Origin: an uncultured Lysobacterales bacterium
GTDB taxonomy: Bacteria; Pseudomonadota; Gammaproteobacteria; Xanthomonadales; SZUA-36
Reading direction: 5' to 3'
DNA: 35,456 nt
Assembly: GCA_937927755.1 (NCBI GenBank)
Contig: CALBDB010000039.1
Location: 1 to 35,456, forward strand
A model generated the notes under the pieces. The model worked only from the letters and a program-made list of their open reading frames with translations. It did no database searches and was not told where the DNA came from. The position numbers and the translations under genes are program-made. Shown piece after piece: positions 16,639-24,091 of the stretch; within the stretch, counting starts at the first letter, position 1, and each line of letters begins with the position of its first letter.

Positions 16639-17676
16639 ATGGATATTGCTGAGCTACTGGCCTTTGCGGTAAAGAACAAAGCTTCGGATTTACACCTGTC
16701 ATCTGCGCTGCCACCCATGATTCGTGTGGATGGCGACCTGCGGCGGTTAAATTTGCCGGCCCTGGATAATCAACAACTAATCGAACTGCTGTACAGCACG
16801 ATGAGCGATCACCAGCGGCGTGACTTCGAAGCAAATCTGGAAGTGGATTTCTCATATGCGGTTCCGGGACTTGCCCGTTTCCGTGTCAATTGCTTCCACC
16901 AGGACCGCGGTGTTGGCGGTGCGTTCAGAACCATTCCAGCTGCAGTGTGGACATTGGAAGACATTGGTGCGCCACCGTCCTTCAAGGAAATCATCAATGT
17001 GCCACGTGGGCTTGTACTGGTAACCGGGCCAACCGGATCTGGTAAATCCACGACCCTGGCGGCAATGATCGATCACCTCAATACTACCCAGGCGGGGCAT
17101 ATTCTAACGATTGAAGATCCGATCGAGTTTGTACACACATCACGCAAATGCCTGATCAACCAGCGCGAAGTTCACCGCGATACGCATGGATTCAACCAGG
17201 CGCTACGATCGGCGCTCCGTGAGGATCCGGATATTATCCTGGTTGGTGAAATGCGTGATATCGAAACCATCCGCCTGGCTTTGACAGCGGCGGAAACCGG
17301 CCACCTTGTATTTGCAACATTGCACACGAGTTCAGCAGCCAAGACCATTGACCGCATCATCGATGTATTCCCCGCAGGTGAGAAATCCATGGTGCGTTCG
17401 ATGCTGTCAGAATCCCTGCGTGCGGTTATTGCCCAGACATTGATGAAGCGCATTGGTGGTGGACGAATTGCGGCCCATGAAATCATGCTGGCCACACCAG
17501 CGATAAGGAACCTGATACGCGAGGACAAAGTGGCGCAGATGTATTCCGCGATTCAGACCGGCCAGAATGTTGGTATGCATACGCTTGATCAGTATCTCGA
17601 AGGCCTGGTCGGCCGCGGAATCGTCGCACGCCAGGAGGCGGCCAGAAAAGCCGTCGACCGCAAACTGTTTATGTAA
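16639..17676 (+). CDS. pilT: Type IV pilus retraction ATPase PilT
   Basis: A 345-residue secretion-type ATPase that powers pilus depolymerisation, giving twitching and DNA uptake. It begins MDIAELLAFAVKNKASDLHLS, the usual PilT start. Walker A is GPTGSGKST (130-138), the Asp box follows as LTIEDPIEFVH, Walker B is IILVGEMRDIETI and the His box is GHLVFATLHT. The C-terminal AIRNLIRE motif, needed for retraction in PilT, is present in ATPAIRNLIREDKVAQM. GGAGGG lies about 6 bases before the ATG. pilU follows after 61 bases. Confidence 0.97.
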   Translation: MDIAELLAFAVKNKASDLHLSSALPPMIRVDGDLRRLNLPALDNQQLIELLYSTMSDHQRRDFEANLEVDFSYAVPGLARFRVNCFHQDRGVGGAFRTIPAAVWTLEDIGAPPSFKEIINVPRGLVLVTGPTGSGKSTTLAAMIDHLNTTQAGHILTIEDPIEFVHTSRKCLINQREVHRDTHGFNQALRSALREDPDIILVGEMRDIETIRLALTAAETGHLVFATLHTSSAAKTIDRIIDVFPAGEKSMVRSMLSESLRAVIAQTLMKRIGGGRIAAHEIMLATPAIRNLIREDKVAQMYSAIQTGQNVGMHTLDQYLEGLVGRGIVARQEAARKAVDRKLFM

Positions 17677-17737
17677 GGGTAATTTCCGGTCCGAAAGTTT
17701 ACCGGAAGACCGTGGGTACTAATTTGGAGGTGCAGGA

Positions 17738-18859
17738 ATGAGTGCAATACACGATTGGCTGATGAAGGTTCATGAAGAGAAGGGCTCTGACCTCTTTGTC
17801 ACCGCAGATGCCCCCCCGTGCATAAAGGTCAACGGCAAAATACGGCCGATTTCAACAGAAGTCCTGTTGGCCGAAGAGGTTGCTGAAATCGTCAATGGCA
17901 TCATGACAAAGAAACAGTCCAGGGAGTTTGAAGATACCCAGGAGTGCCAGTTTGCAATTGCACTTGGCGAGGATGTCCGTTTTCGTGTTAGTGCTTTTTA
18001 CCAGCAGGCCAATATCGGCATGGTGTGTCGTCGTATTGAGACCAATATACCGACATTTGAGGATCTTGGTTTACCGGAATTGCTGACCGATCTTTCGTTG
18101 GCAAAGCGGGGCATCATATTGTTTGTGGGCGCCACCGGCACCGGCAAATCCACTTCGCTGGCAGCCATGATCGGCTATCGCAACAAGAGGATGAGTGGCC
18201 ACATAATTTCCGTTGAAGATCCGATTGAGTACGTTCACTTCCATGGCAAGAGCCTGGTGACACAGCGTGAAGTAGGTATTGATACGGAATCATTTGAAAT
18301 AGCGTTGCGCAACACTTTACGGCAGGCACCGGACGTTATCATGATCGGCGAAGTCCGTACGCGTGAGACCATGGAATACGCAATCACTTTTGCTGAAACA
18401 GGTCATCTGGTTTTGTGCACGCTGCACGCAAATAACGCCAACCAGGCGCTCGACCGGATTTTGCATTTCTTCCCTGAAGAGGCTAAGGAACAGGTGTTGC
18501 TCGACCTGTCATTCAACATGAAAGCGATCATAGCCCAGCAACTGGTCCCTTCTGCAGACCAGACACGGCGCTGGGCGGCGGTCGAAGTATTGCTGGCTAC
18601 GCCATTGGTGCAGGAGAGAATCCGCAATGGTGAAATCACAGAGCTGAAGAAGATCATGAAAGAGTCAAACCACCATGGCATGATTACCTTTGATCAGTGC
18701 CTGTTCGGAATGTACAAGTCAGGCCAGATCACCTACGACGAGGCTATTCGTCACGCCGATTCAGCCAATGAAGTCCGCTTGGCCGTGAAAATGTCAGAAG
18801 GTGGGGACGCTGACACCCTTTCCGAGAACCTCAGAGATGTCGAGGTGATGGATCTATGA
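17738..18859 (+). CDS. pilU: PilT-dependent accessory retraction ATPase PilU
   Basis: A 373-residue PilT paralogue. Walker A is GATGTGKS (131-138); ISVEDPIEYVH, VIMIGEVRTRETM and TGHLVLCTLHANN give the Asp, Walker B and His boxes. It lacks the exact AIRNLIRE motif of PilT, having LVQERIRNGEI at that place, and has an acidic C-terminal tail (SEGGDADTLSENLRDVEVMDL), both typical of PilU. PilU needs PilT for retraction. GGAGG is 9 bases before the ATG. A strong terminator hairpin follows the gene at 18887. Confidence 0.95.
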   Translation: MSAIHDWLMKVHEEKGSDLFVTADAPPCIKVNGKIRPISTEVLLAEEVAEIVNGIMTKKQSREFEDTQECQFAIALGEDVRFRVSAFYQQANIGMVCRRIETNIPTFEDLGLPELLTDLSLAKRGIILFVGATGTGKSTSLAAMIGYRNKRMSGHIISVEDPIEYVHFHGKSLVTQREVGIDTESFEIALRNTLRQAPDVIMIGEVRTRETMEYAITFAETGHLVLCTLHANNANQALDRILHFFPEEAKEQVLLDLSFNMKAIIAQQLVPSADQTRRWAAVEVLLATPLVQERIRNGEITELKKIMKESNHHGMITFDQCLFGMYKSGQITYDEAIRHADSANEVRLAVKMSEGGDADTLSENLRDVEVMDL

Positions 18860-18886
18860 CCAGGCCACGATGATCCTGGAAGCGGT

Positions 18887-18921
18887 TTAACGGAATATTC
18901 CACTTCCGTTAACTGATTTTT
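18887..18921 (+). terminator. Rho-independent terminator after pilU
   Basis: A perfect 9-bp stem, TTAACGGAA with TTCCGTTAA, with an 8-base loop, followed after 4 bases by TTTTT. It starts 27 bases after the pilU stop and marks the end of the pilTU unit. Confidence 0.7.
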
Positions 18922-18985
18922 AACGAGCAGCACCTACACTAGCAATGACTTGATGCTTCAGGTGAAAGCTTGTTCGTATTAAAGT

Positions 18986-19002
18986 ACAGCATCTCCTGCT
19001 GT
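18986..19002. repeat. Small inverted repeat in the pilU/response-regulator gap
   Basis: ACAGCA-TCTCC-TGCTGT is a perfect 6-bp inverted repeat with a 5-base loop. It stands between the pilU terminator and the second hairpin at 19027. It could be part of a structured leader or small RNA, or an operator. Confidence 0.3.
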
Positions 19003-19026
19003 GAAATACAGTTGACAGGGCGTTTT

Positions 19027-19074
19027 GGGTCCAGGCACGGTGGTAGTATCATCTGTCTGGACCCTTCTTATTTT
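19027..19074 (+). terminator. Terminator-like hairpin upstream of the response regulator
   Basis: GGGTCCAGGCA (19027-19037) pairs with TGTCTGGACCC (19054-19064): 11 pairs with one G-U and a 16-base loop, followed by the T-rich TTCTTATTTT. It ends 27 bases before the GTG start of the response regulator. It follows an intact terminator for pilU, so it may end a separate short transcript or attenuate the regulator operon. Confidence 0.55.
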
Positions 19075-19101
19075 CAGGTTCATTGAACACAGGAATCGAA
19101 T

Positions 19102-19788
19102 GTGCGCATTTTAATTATTGAAGACAATCCGGACATAGCGGCCAACATTGGTGATTACCTGGATGAAAAGGGGCATACCGTCGATTTTGCGGGGGATGGC
19201 ATTACCGGACTGCACCTCGCCGTTGTTAATGATTTCGATGCCATCGTTCTGGACCTGGCCTTGCCGGGGATGGATGGACTGGAAGTCTGCCGCAAGCTGC
19301 GGCAGGAGGCTGGCAAGAACACACCGGTTCTTATGTTGACCGCAAGAGATCGCCTTGAAGACAAGCTGGCTGGATTCGAGACCGGGGCGGATGACTACCT
19401 CGTCAAGCCGTTCGAATTGCAGGAAGTTGAAGTGAGGCTGGAGGTCCTGGCTACGAGGGGTATCCGGCGTGCAAGCAAGGATATCCAGATAGGTGATCTT
19501 TCATACAACGTTGACACATTGGTTGTCAGTCGTAACGGACAGGAGATAGACCTTAATCCGATCGGTCTTAAATTATTGCGCTGCCTGATGGAAGCTTCCC
19601 CAAACGTCGTCACCCGCACCGAGCTTGAAAAAAAAGTGTGGGGTGAGGAAATGCCTGACAGCGATAGCCTGCGGGTGCATATTCACTCCCTGCGGTCAGC
19701 AATCGATAAACCCTTTGGCAGCAAAATGATCCAGACACGCCATGGCATTGGCTATCGCCTGGTGGAGTCAGATGCTGTACAAACGTAG
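19102..19788 (+). CDS. OmpR/PhoB-family response regulator
   Basis: A 228-residue two-domain regulator starting at GTG with AGGA 7 bases upstream. The receiver has the acidic pair Glu7/Asp8, phosphoacceptor Asp51 in IVLDLALPGMDGLE, Thr80 in LMLTARD and Lys102 in DDYLVKPFE. The C-terminal winged helix (about 130-225) shows LNPIGLKLLRCLMEASPNVVTRTELEKKVWG and DSLRVHIHSLRSAIDKPFG, ending with TRHGIGYRLV as usual. It overlaps the kinase gene by 17 bases, so the two form one operon. The inducing signal and target genes cannot be inferred; PilTU genes upstream are separated by two terminator-like hairpins. Confidence 0.94.
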   Translation: MRILIIEDNPDIAANIGDYLDEKGHTVDFAGDGITGLHLAVVNDFDAIVLDLALPGMDGLEVCRKLRQEAGKNTPVLMLTARDRLEDKLAGFETGADDYLVKPFELQEVEVRLEVLATRGIRRASKDIQIGDLSYNVDTLVVSRNGQEIDLNPIGLKLLRCLMEASPNVVTRTELEKKVWGEEMPDSDSLRVHIHSLRSAIDKPFGSKMIQTRHGIGYRLVESDAVQT

Positions 19789-21073
19789 GCTTCGCAGCCG
19801 TATCGTACTTTCCTTTCTGCTGTTCGGTACCTTGCTGAGCGGCCTTTTTGCAATCAGCACGCTGGTTTTGCAAAGTAATCTTGAAGACGAGCTAATCGGT
19901 TCCACGCTGAAGCAGGAACTCGATGACTACCTGGTCCAGTTGCATAAGGATCCGACACTGGTCGAACCGTTCCATACCCGTATCCAGGGCTTTATTACCC
20001 GGCCCGGCGATCCAAACCACCGGGTCATTGCGCAAATCAGAAATCTCGAAACCGGTGTGCACGAAGTTGCAACTCCGGCGGGTTACTTCAAGGCAGCGGT
20101 TCGCAAAGACGATGATTTGTGGGCATTTCTGATCTATGACATTACCGAGAATCAGCGTCTGACCAATCGCCTTATTTGGTCGCTGATCGCGGCAGTACTG
20201 GTATTTTCATTTTTATCGCTGGCACTGGGCCTTTGGTCTTCGAGCAGGGTCATGAAACCCGTGAGTGACCTGGCAGAACGCTTGAGACAATTGGGTGAGG
20301 AGACACCTTCGCCTGGCCTGGCTCGGTGGTTCGCGGACGACGAGGTTGGCCAACTGGCTGCAGCTCTTGATTCTTATGCTGAGCGTGTTCACCAACTGGT
20401 TGAGCGCGACCGTGAATTCAACGCCGATGTCAGCCATGAACTAAGGACACCCCTCGCAGTTATATCCGGGGCGGCGGAATTGTTGCTGGCCCAGAAAGAC
20501 CTGCCGGACAAGACAAGAACCCGAATCCTCCGTATAGCGAGGGCTGCGAGACAATCAACGGATATCACCACGGCACTACTTCACCTTGTACGTGCTGAAC
20601 AGGGTACCAACCAGGACAGTGAGGCCCACGATGTGTGCAAGATTGTCGACAAGTTGATTCACCTGCATGAACCATTGCTTGACAACAAGCCGCTCGAGTT
20701 GAAAATAGCGGGAGAAGACAGGGTCAGTGTAATTGCGCCGGAGTCCGTGATTGCAGTCACCGTCGGCAACCTGATCAGCAATGCAATCCGCTACACACCG
20801 GCAGGTGAAGTGGTTTGCACGATCGGAAACGGGCGAATCCTGGTGGAGGATACCGGGCCCGGTATTCCGGAGTCGGAGCTATCCCAGGTCATGGACCGTC
20901 ATTATCGTGGCGAGGGCGTTTCCGGCAAAGGATCGGGTCTGGGTCTGGCGATCGTAAAACGACTGTGTGAGTTATATGGTTGGTCGATACATTTCGAAAA
21001 CCGAAAAAGTGGTGGGTTGCGTGCAGAATTGAGGTTCTTCGGTGTCAATAAGGCCACGTCTACTGGTCAGTAG
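19772..21073 (+). CDS. Membrane sensor histidine kinase
   Basis: A 433-residue kinase with membrane helices at about 11-33 and 134-156 and a periplasmic sensor of about 100 residues between them. A HAMP-like linker follows, then the dimerisation helix with His222 in FNADVSHELRTPLAV. The ATPase domain has N box NLISNAIRYTPAG, G1 VEDTGPGI and G2 GKGSGLGLAIVKR. The ATG at 19772 lies within the regulator gene, with GGAG 4 bases before it; an earlier in-frame ATG at 19742 lacks such a site. The periplasmic domain carries no motif I recognise, so the ligand is unknown. Confidence 0.93.
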   Translation: MLYKRRLRSRIVLSFLLFGTLLSGLFAISTLVLQSNLEDELIGSTLKQELDDYLVQLHKDPTLVEPFHTRIQGFITRPGDPNHRVIAQIRNLETGVHEVATPAGYFKAAVRKDDDLWAFLIYDITENQRLTNRLIWSLIAAVLVFSFLSLALGLWSSSRVMKPVSDLAERLRQLGEETPSPGLARWFADDEVGQLAAALDSYAERVHQLVERDREFNADVSHELRTPLAVISGAAELLLAQKDLPDKTRTRILRIARAARQSTDITTALLHLVRAEQGTNQDSEAHDVCKIVDKLIHLHEPLLDNKPLELKIAGEDRVSVIAPESVIAVTVGNLISNAIRYTPAGEVVCTIGNGRILVEDTGPGIPESELSQVMDRHYRGEGVSGKGSGLGLAIVKRLCELYGWSIHFENRKSGGLRAELRFFGVNKATSTGQ

Positions 21074-21084
21074 ATATGTGCCGT

Positions 21085-21103
21085 GAGAATCTCCAGGATT
21101 CTC
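21085..21103. repeat. Hairpin after the histidine kinase gene
   Basis: GAGAATC-TCCAG-GATTCTC is a perfect 7-bp inverted repeat starting 12 bases after the kinase stop. It is not followed by a T-run, so it may be a processing or stability element rather than an intrinsic terminator. Confidence 0.3.
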
Positions 21104-21165
21104 CGAGGTCTGCCTGAAGTGGCATTCCTCGCAAGATTTGTTTCAGATAGTCGGAAGGTTTGAGT

Positions 21166-21516
21166 ATGGCCATTATTTCCTGCCCTGAATGTGACAAGCC
21201 AATATCCAGCCGCACCATGTTGTGCCCGTATTGCGGTTTTCAGCGGGGGCAAGTATCCGAAGAGCAATTGAGGGAATTTCGGCGGAGAAAGCTAAGAGAC
21301 CGTATCTATCAATTGAAGATGGCCAGTTACGCGGCCCTGACACTTCTGGTAGGTGCATTTGGCTGGTATCTCGCGGAAACATCGGGCTTCCAATACACAT
21401 CGTCTGCCGGGCCTTATATTCTTTTCACCATTGGCGCTGCGTGTTACCTCATCATCAGGGTCTACCTGTACAGGTTCAAAGCAGCATTGCGGAAACTCGG
21501 CAACCGGCCACTCTAA
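21166..21516 (+). CDS. Small zinc-ribbon membrane protein
   Basis: A 116-residue protein. The N-terminus has a two-knuckle zinc ribbon, SCPECDKPISSRTMLCPYCGFQRG, followed by a basic helix (EFRRRKLRDRIYQLK) and two membrane helices (about 49-66 and 78-96 of the protein). It resembles small uncharacterised zinc-ribbon proteins that sit in the inner membrane with the ribbon in the cytoplasm. The ATG at 21166 has AAGG 7 bases upstream; a TTG 6 bases earlier is also possible. It lies 92 bases downstream of the kinase and may belong to that operon, but nothing in it shows a link. Confidence 0.78.
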   Translation: MAIISCPECDKPISSRTMLCPYCGFQRGQVSEEQLREFRRRKLRDRIYQLKMASYAALTLLVGAFGWYLAETSGFQYTSSAGPYILFTIGAACYLIIRVYLYRFKAALRKLGNRPL

Positions 21517-21585
21517 TCTGCTTTAGCTATTACAGCGCAGCTTTTTCGGAGGGGTTAAGAAAACCTGTGCCTGAGCAATTTTAAA

Positions 21586-22755
21586 TCAGAGATCCTGCTG
21601 GTACCGGACGTAAGGAATGCGACCATAGACGGATTCGAACGGGTCTTTCATGCCGCTGTCGGGTTTGCCGGAATCCTCGCTACTGGAATTGAGCAGGTTG
21701 GTGGTACCGACACTGAGGCTGGCATTCCAGGGTGCGCGCCAGGTGAAATGCACGTCAAAAGTAGTTGAACTGGACAGGTCTTCACGGTTAAGAAACTGAA
21801 CCTGCTCACGGTAAAAGCCCTGGATACCACCGCTGAAATTACCCTTACTCCAGTCCACGTTCACCTGGGCGCTGTCATAGGGATTGGCAATGGCCCAGTT
21901 CTGCAGGTTGGGGGCGTAAGTCGAAGTGGTCTGGTAGGAACCATCCAGAATACGGGTTAACTGCAGCCCGAGTTGTACGGCGCCTGCGCTGTCCATGGTA
22001 AAACCGACCTGGAATTCCAAATCGAGACCTGATGATTCACCTGCCAGGTAATCAAGTGTTTGTCCATTTCCAATAACCGGGAACAGCGAGTCAATCTGTC
22101 CGGATGTTCCGGTGCCCAACATTGGCCCGATCATTGATGCGGCATGGTTGATTACGTCTTGCTGTCCGATACTGGAATTGTTTCTGAACATGCTGACAGA
22201 CGTGCTGAAGTTATCATTGCCATAACGCAACCCCAAGGCGACCTGGTCCTGTTTCAGGATATTTGCCTGGTTGATAAAGTAGCAATCAGATGCGCGGTAT
22301 GAACCCTGGTCAAGCACACCATTTTGGCAGTGAATGCTGCCCAGAGGCTGAAATGAGGCCTGGCTCTTTCCGGCACCCAGGCTTGCCGTGATGTCCAGGT
22401 TGTCATTCAGGTGCAGATTCAGTGAGCTGTCAAGAAAAACGGATCCGACACCGGATGAGGATCTGTGCAATGCACTGTTGGCGTTAAGTGTTAACGGCTC
22501 TGACAGTTGTAATTCAAGTTTGCGTTTTTCTGATCCACCCAGGTCAAAGGCCAGACCGGGGTTGGGCTGTTCCTTTTGTAATGGTAGCAGCACCAGTGGC
22601 TGGTTCGCTTCAGTATGGCTGGCGCTTGATTGAACTTGCGAAGCAGAGTTGCCGGCAGCAAATAGTGTAGGCGAAGCAACAATCGTCAAGCCAGCCAAGA
22701 GGCTGCCCAGACAACTGAGTACTTTCTGCCTTTGTCCATTCACGCTTGTTCTCAC
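21586..22755 (-). CDS. Outer-membrane beta-barrel protein with TonB-receptor-like C-terminus
   Basis: A 389-residue exported protein. The likely start is GTG 22755, with GGGG 5 bases upstream, giving a signal peptide ending SPTLFAAG. The body alternates polar and hydrophobic residues in barrel-like strands (LNLHLNDNLDITASLGAG, DQVALGLRYGNDNFSTSVSMF, QVNVDWSKGNFSGGIQGFY, FDVHFTWRAPWNASLSVGTTNLLN). The end, DPFESVYGRIPYVRYQQDL, is like the last strand of TonB-dependent receptors. However, there is no TonB box or plug domain, and the length is about half that of a receptor. It may be a derived porin-like barrel or a shortened receptor. Two cysteines (HCQNG and SDCYF) could make a disulfide. Substrate unknown. 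Confidence 0.7.
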   Translation of the reverse strand: MRTSVNGQRQKVLSCLGSLLAGLTIVASPTLFAAGNSASQVQSSASHTEANQPLVLLPLQKEQPNPGLAFDLGGSEKRKLELQLSEPLTLNANSALHRSSSGVGSVFLDSSLNLHLNDNLDITASLGAGKSQASFQPLGSIHCQNGVLDQGSYRASDCYFINQANILKQDQVALGLRYGNDNFSTSVSMFRNNSSIGQQDVINHAASMIGPMLGTGTSGQIDSLFPVIGNGQTLDYLAGESSGLDLEFQVGFTMDSAGAVQLGLQLTRILDGSYQTTSTYAPNLQNWAIANPYDSAQVNVDWSKGNFSGGIQGFYREQVQFLNREDLSSSTTFDVHFTWRAPWNASLSVGTTNLLNSSSEDSGKPDSGMKDPFESVYGRIPYVRYQQDL

Positions 22756-22845
22756 CGTATCCCCACCCTGCCGGTACACATTTATAGAGTCCCCACCGGC
22801 GAATAAGTTCTGTAATTAATAATAGCAAAGATAGCAACATTTTGC

Positions 22846-22877
22846 TTGACCTGATTACCCGTATTGCCTGATATACT
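22846..22877 (+). promoter_or_regulatory. Candidate sigma-70 promoter of the peroxiredoxin-like gene
   Basis: An extended -10 of the form TG-A-TATACT (22869-22877) stands 29 bases before the ATG. A TTGACC -35-like hexamer at 22846 is 20 bases upstream, longer than the ideal 17, so the extended -10 would carry most of the weight. Confidence 0.45.
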
Positions 22878-22878
22878 G

Positions 22879-22901
22879 CGGTTTTCAGAAAAACCGGAGG
22901 G
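22879..22901 (+). promoter_or_regulatory. 5'-leader hairpin abutting the Shine-Dalgarno of the peroxiredoxin-like gene
   Basis: CGGTTTT-CAGA-AAAACCG is a perfect 7-bp hairpin at 22879-22896. Its last base is the first of the GGAGGG ribosome site (22896-22901), which sits 5 bases before the ATG at 22907. It could modulate translation or protect the 5' end. Confidence 0.35.
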
Positions 22902-22906
22902 TCAAT

Positions 22907-23467
22907 ATGGTGAGCTTAACGACACCCGTATGCGAGTTTGGAACCAAGGCGATTGATTTTTGTCTGCCGGGCGTGGATCACCAGAACTGGACTCTCGAAA
23001 ATTGCCGAGGTAAGCGAGGGTTACTGATCATGTTTATTAGTAATCATTGCCCGTATGTGAAGGCAATAAGAAAAAAACTGGTGCGTGATACGCGCGACTT
23101 AATAGCGTTGGGCATCAACAGCGTTGCATTAATGCCCAACGATACCGTTGCCTATCCTGAAGACTCAGCCGCTAATATGTTACGGATTTCAAAAGAGTTT
23201 GATTTTCCTTTTCCTTATCTCCTGGATGAAACCCAGGAAGTTGCCAGGGCTTATGGGGCAGTGTGCACACCCGATTTTTTCGGTTACAACGCCGACCTGG
23301 AATTACAGTACCGTGGCCGTCTCGATGCCGCCGGACCAAAGTCCGATGATGATACCCAGGTAAGAGAATTATTCGAGGCCATGAAGCAGGTTTCTGAAAC
23401 CGGCCGGGGTCCCGAGCACCAGATTCCTTCCATGGGCTGCTCGATAAAATGGCGAGAGCACGGGTGA
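22907..23467 (+). CDS. Peroxiredoxin-like thioredoxin-fold protein (PRX_like1 type)
   Basis: A 186-residue cytoplasmic protein without signal peptide. It matches the PRX_like1 subgroup: FISNHCPYVKAI at the active-site position, MPNDTVAYPEDSAANM, FPFPYLLDETQEVARAYGAVCTPDFFGYN, LQYRGRLD and the closing PSMGCSIKWREHG. The usual two-cysteine CxxC is absent; the active site has a single Cys in HCPYV, and a second Cys in VCTPDFF and a third near the end could act as partners. Peroxide reduction is the family expectation, not proven for this subgroup. GGAGGG and an extended -10 precede the gene. Confidence 0.88.
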   Translation: MVSLTTPVCEFGTKAIDFCLPGVDHQNWTLENCRGKRGLLIMFISNHCPYVKAIRKKLVRDTRDLIALGINSVALMPNDTVAYPEDSAANMLRISKEFDFPFPYLLDETQEVARAYGAVCTPDFFGYNADLELQYRGRLDAAGPKSDDDTQVRELFEAMKQVSETGRGPEHQIPSMGCSIKWREHG

Positions 23468-23590
23468 CCTGGTTTGTAAGATCGAAATTTCTCATACCGC
23501 CTTACTTTCACCGATTATGGTGTATAGTCGCTGCTGTTGTTTTACCCGTTGCGGTAGACTAATGCGGTATTGCATCATGGAGAGAGGTTG

Positions 23591-24025
23591 ATGACTTCAG
23601 TTTTGATGGTAGGTGTGGATTGCAGTGATTGTAGCGAAAGGGCGGTTGAATACGCGGCAGAGCATGCCAGGGAGTCAAAAGCCCGCTTATACGTGGCTCA
23701 TGTTATAGAGTGGTCACCATTTAGTTTTTCCACTGTTGAAGAAAATTTTGAACGTCATAAACGGCGCGAAGAAGAACTCAAGCGCGCTTACTCCGATGTT
23801 ATTGATCCCATTGTTAACCCCTTGAAAGCCGAGGGTCTCAATGTCGAAGGGTTGGTACGGCATGGACATGTCGCCGATACGATTAATACTCTTGCCGTGG
23901 AGAATGGTGTTACAAATATTATCCTTGGGCGGCAGGGGACAACAAAGCTCAAAGCACATGTTTTTGGCAGCGTGGGCAGCCGCCTGGTGCAGGTCGCAGA
24001 TTGCGCCGTGACCGTCGTGCCATAA
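23591..24025 (+). CDS. Universal stress protein, UspA family
   Basis: A 144-residue single USP domain. It begins MTSVLMVGVDCSDCSERAVEYAAEHARE, and the C-terminal nucleotide-binding segment is intact: ILGRQGTTKLKAHVFGSVGSRLVQVADCAVTVVP, giving the G-2x-G-9x-G-S pattern of ATP-binding UspA proteins. I use the ATG at 23591, with AGAGG just upstream, rather than a TTG 21 bases earlier. It sits between the peroxiredoxin-like gene (123 bases) and the symporter (66 bases). It may be co-transcribed with the symporter, as Usp genes often are with transporters. Confidence 0.92.
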   Translation: MTSVLMVGVDCSDCSERAVEYAAEHARESKARLYVAHVIEWSPFSFSTVEENFERHKRREEELKRAYSDVIDPIVNPLKAEGLNVEGLVRHGHVADTINTLAVENGVTNIILGRQGTTKLKAHVFGSVGSRLVQVADCAVTVVP

Positions 24026-24091
24026 CCAATACAAGCAACCACTTCCCAACTCGCTGAACTCGCAGTTATCACCTTGAAGGAGCACCAGTTA

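Noticed and set aside
24026-24091. Possible glycine riboswitch before the AGCS symporter
   Set aside because: The 66-base leader is too short and lacks the conserved purine-rich core and paired helices of that riboswitch.
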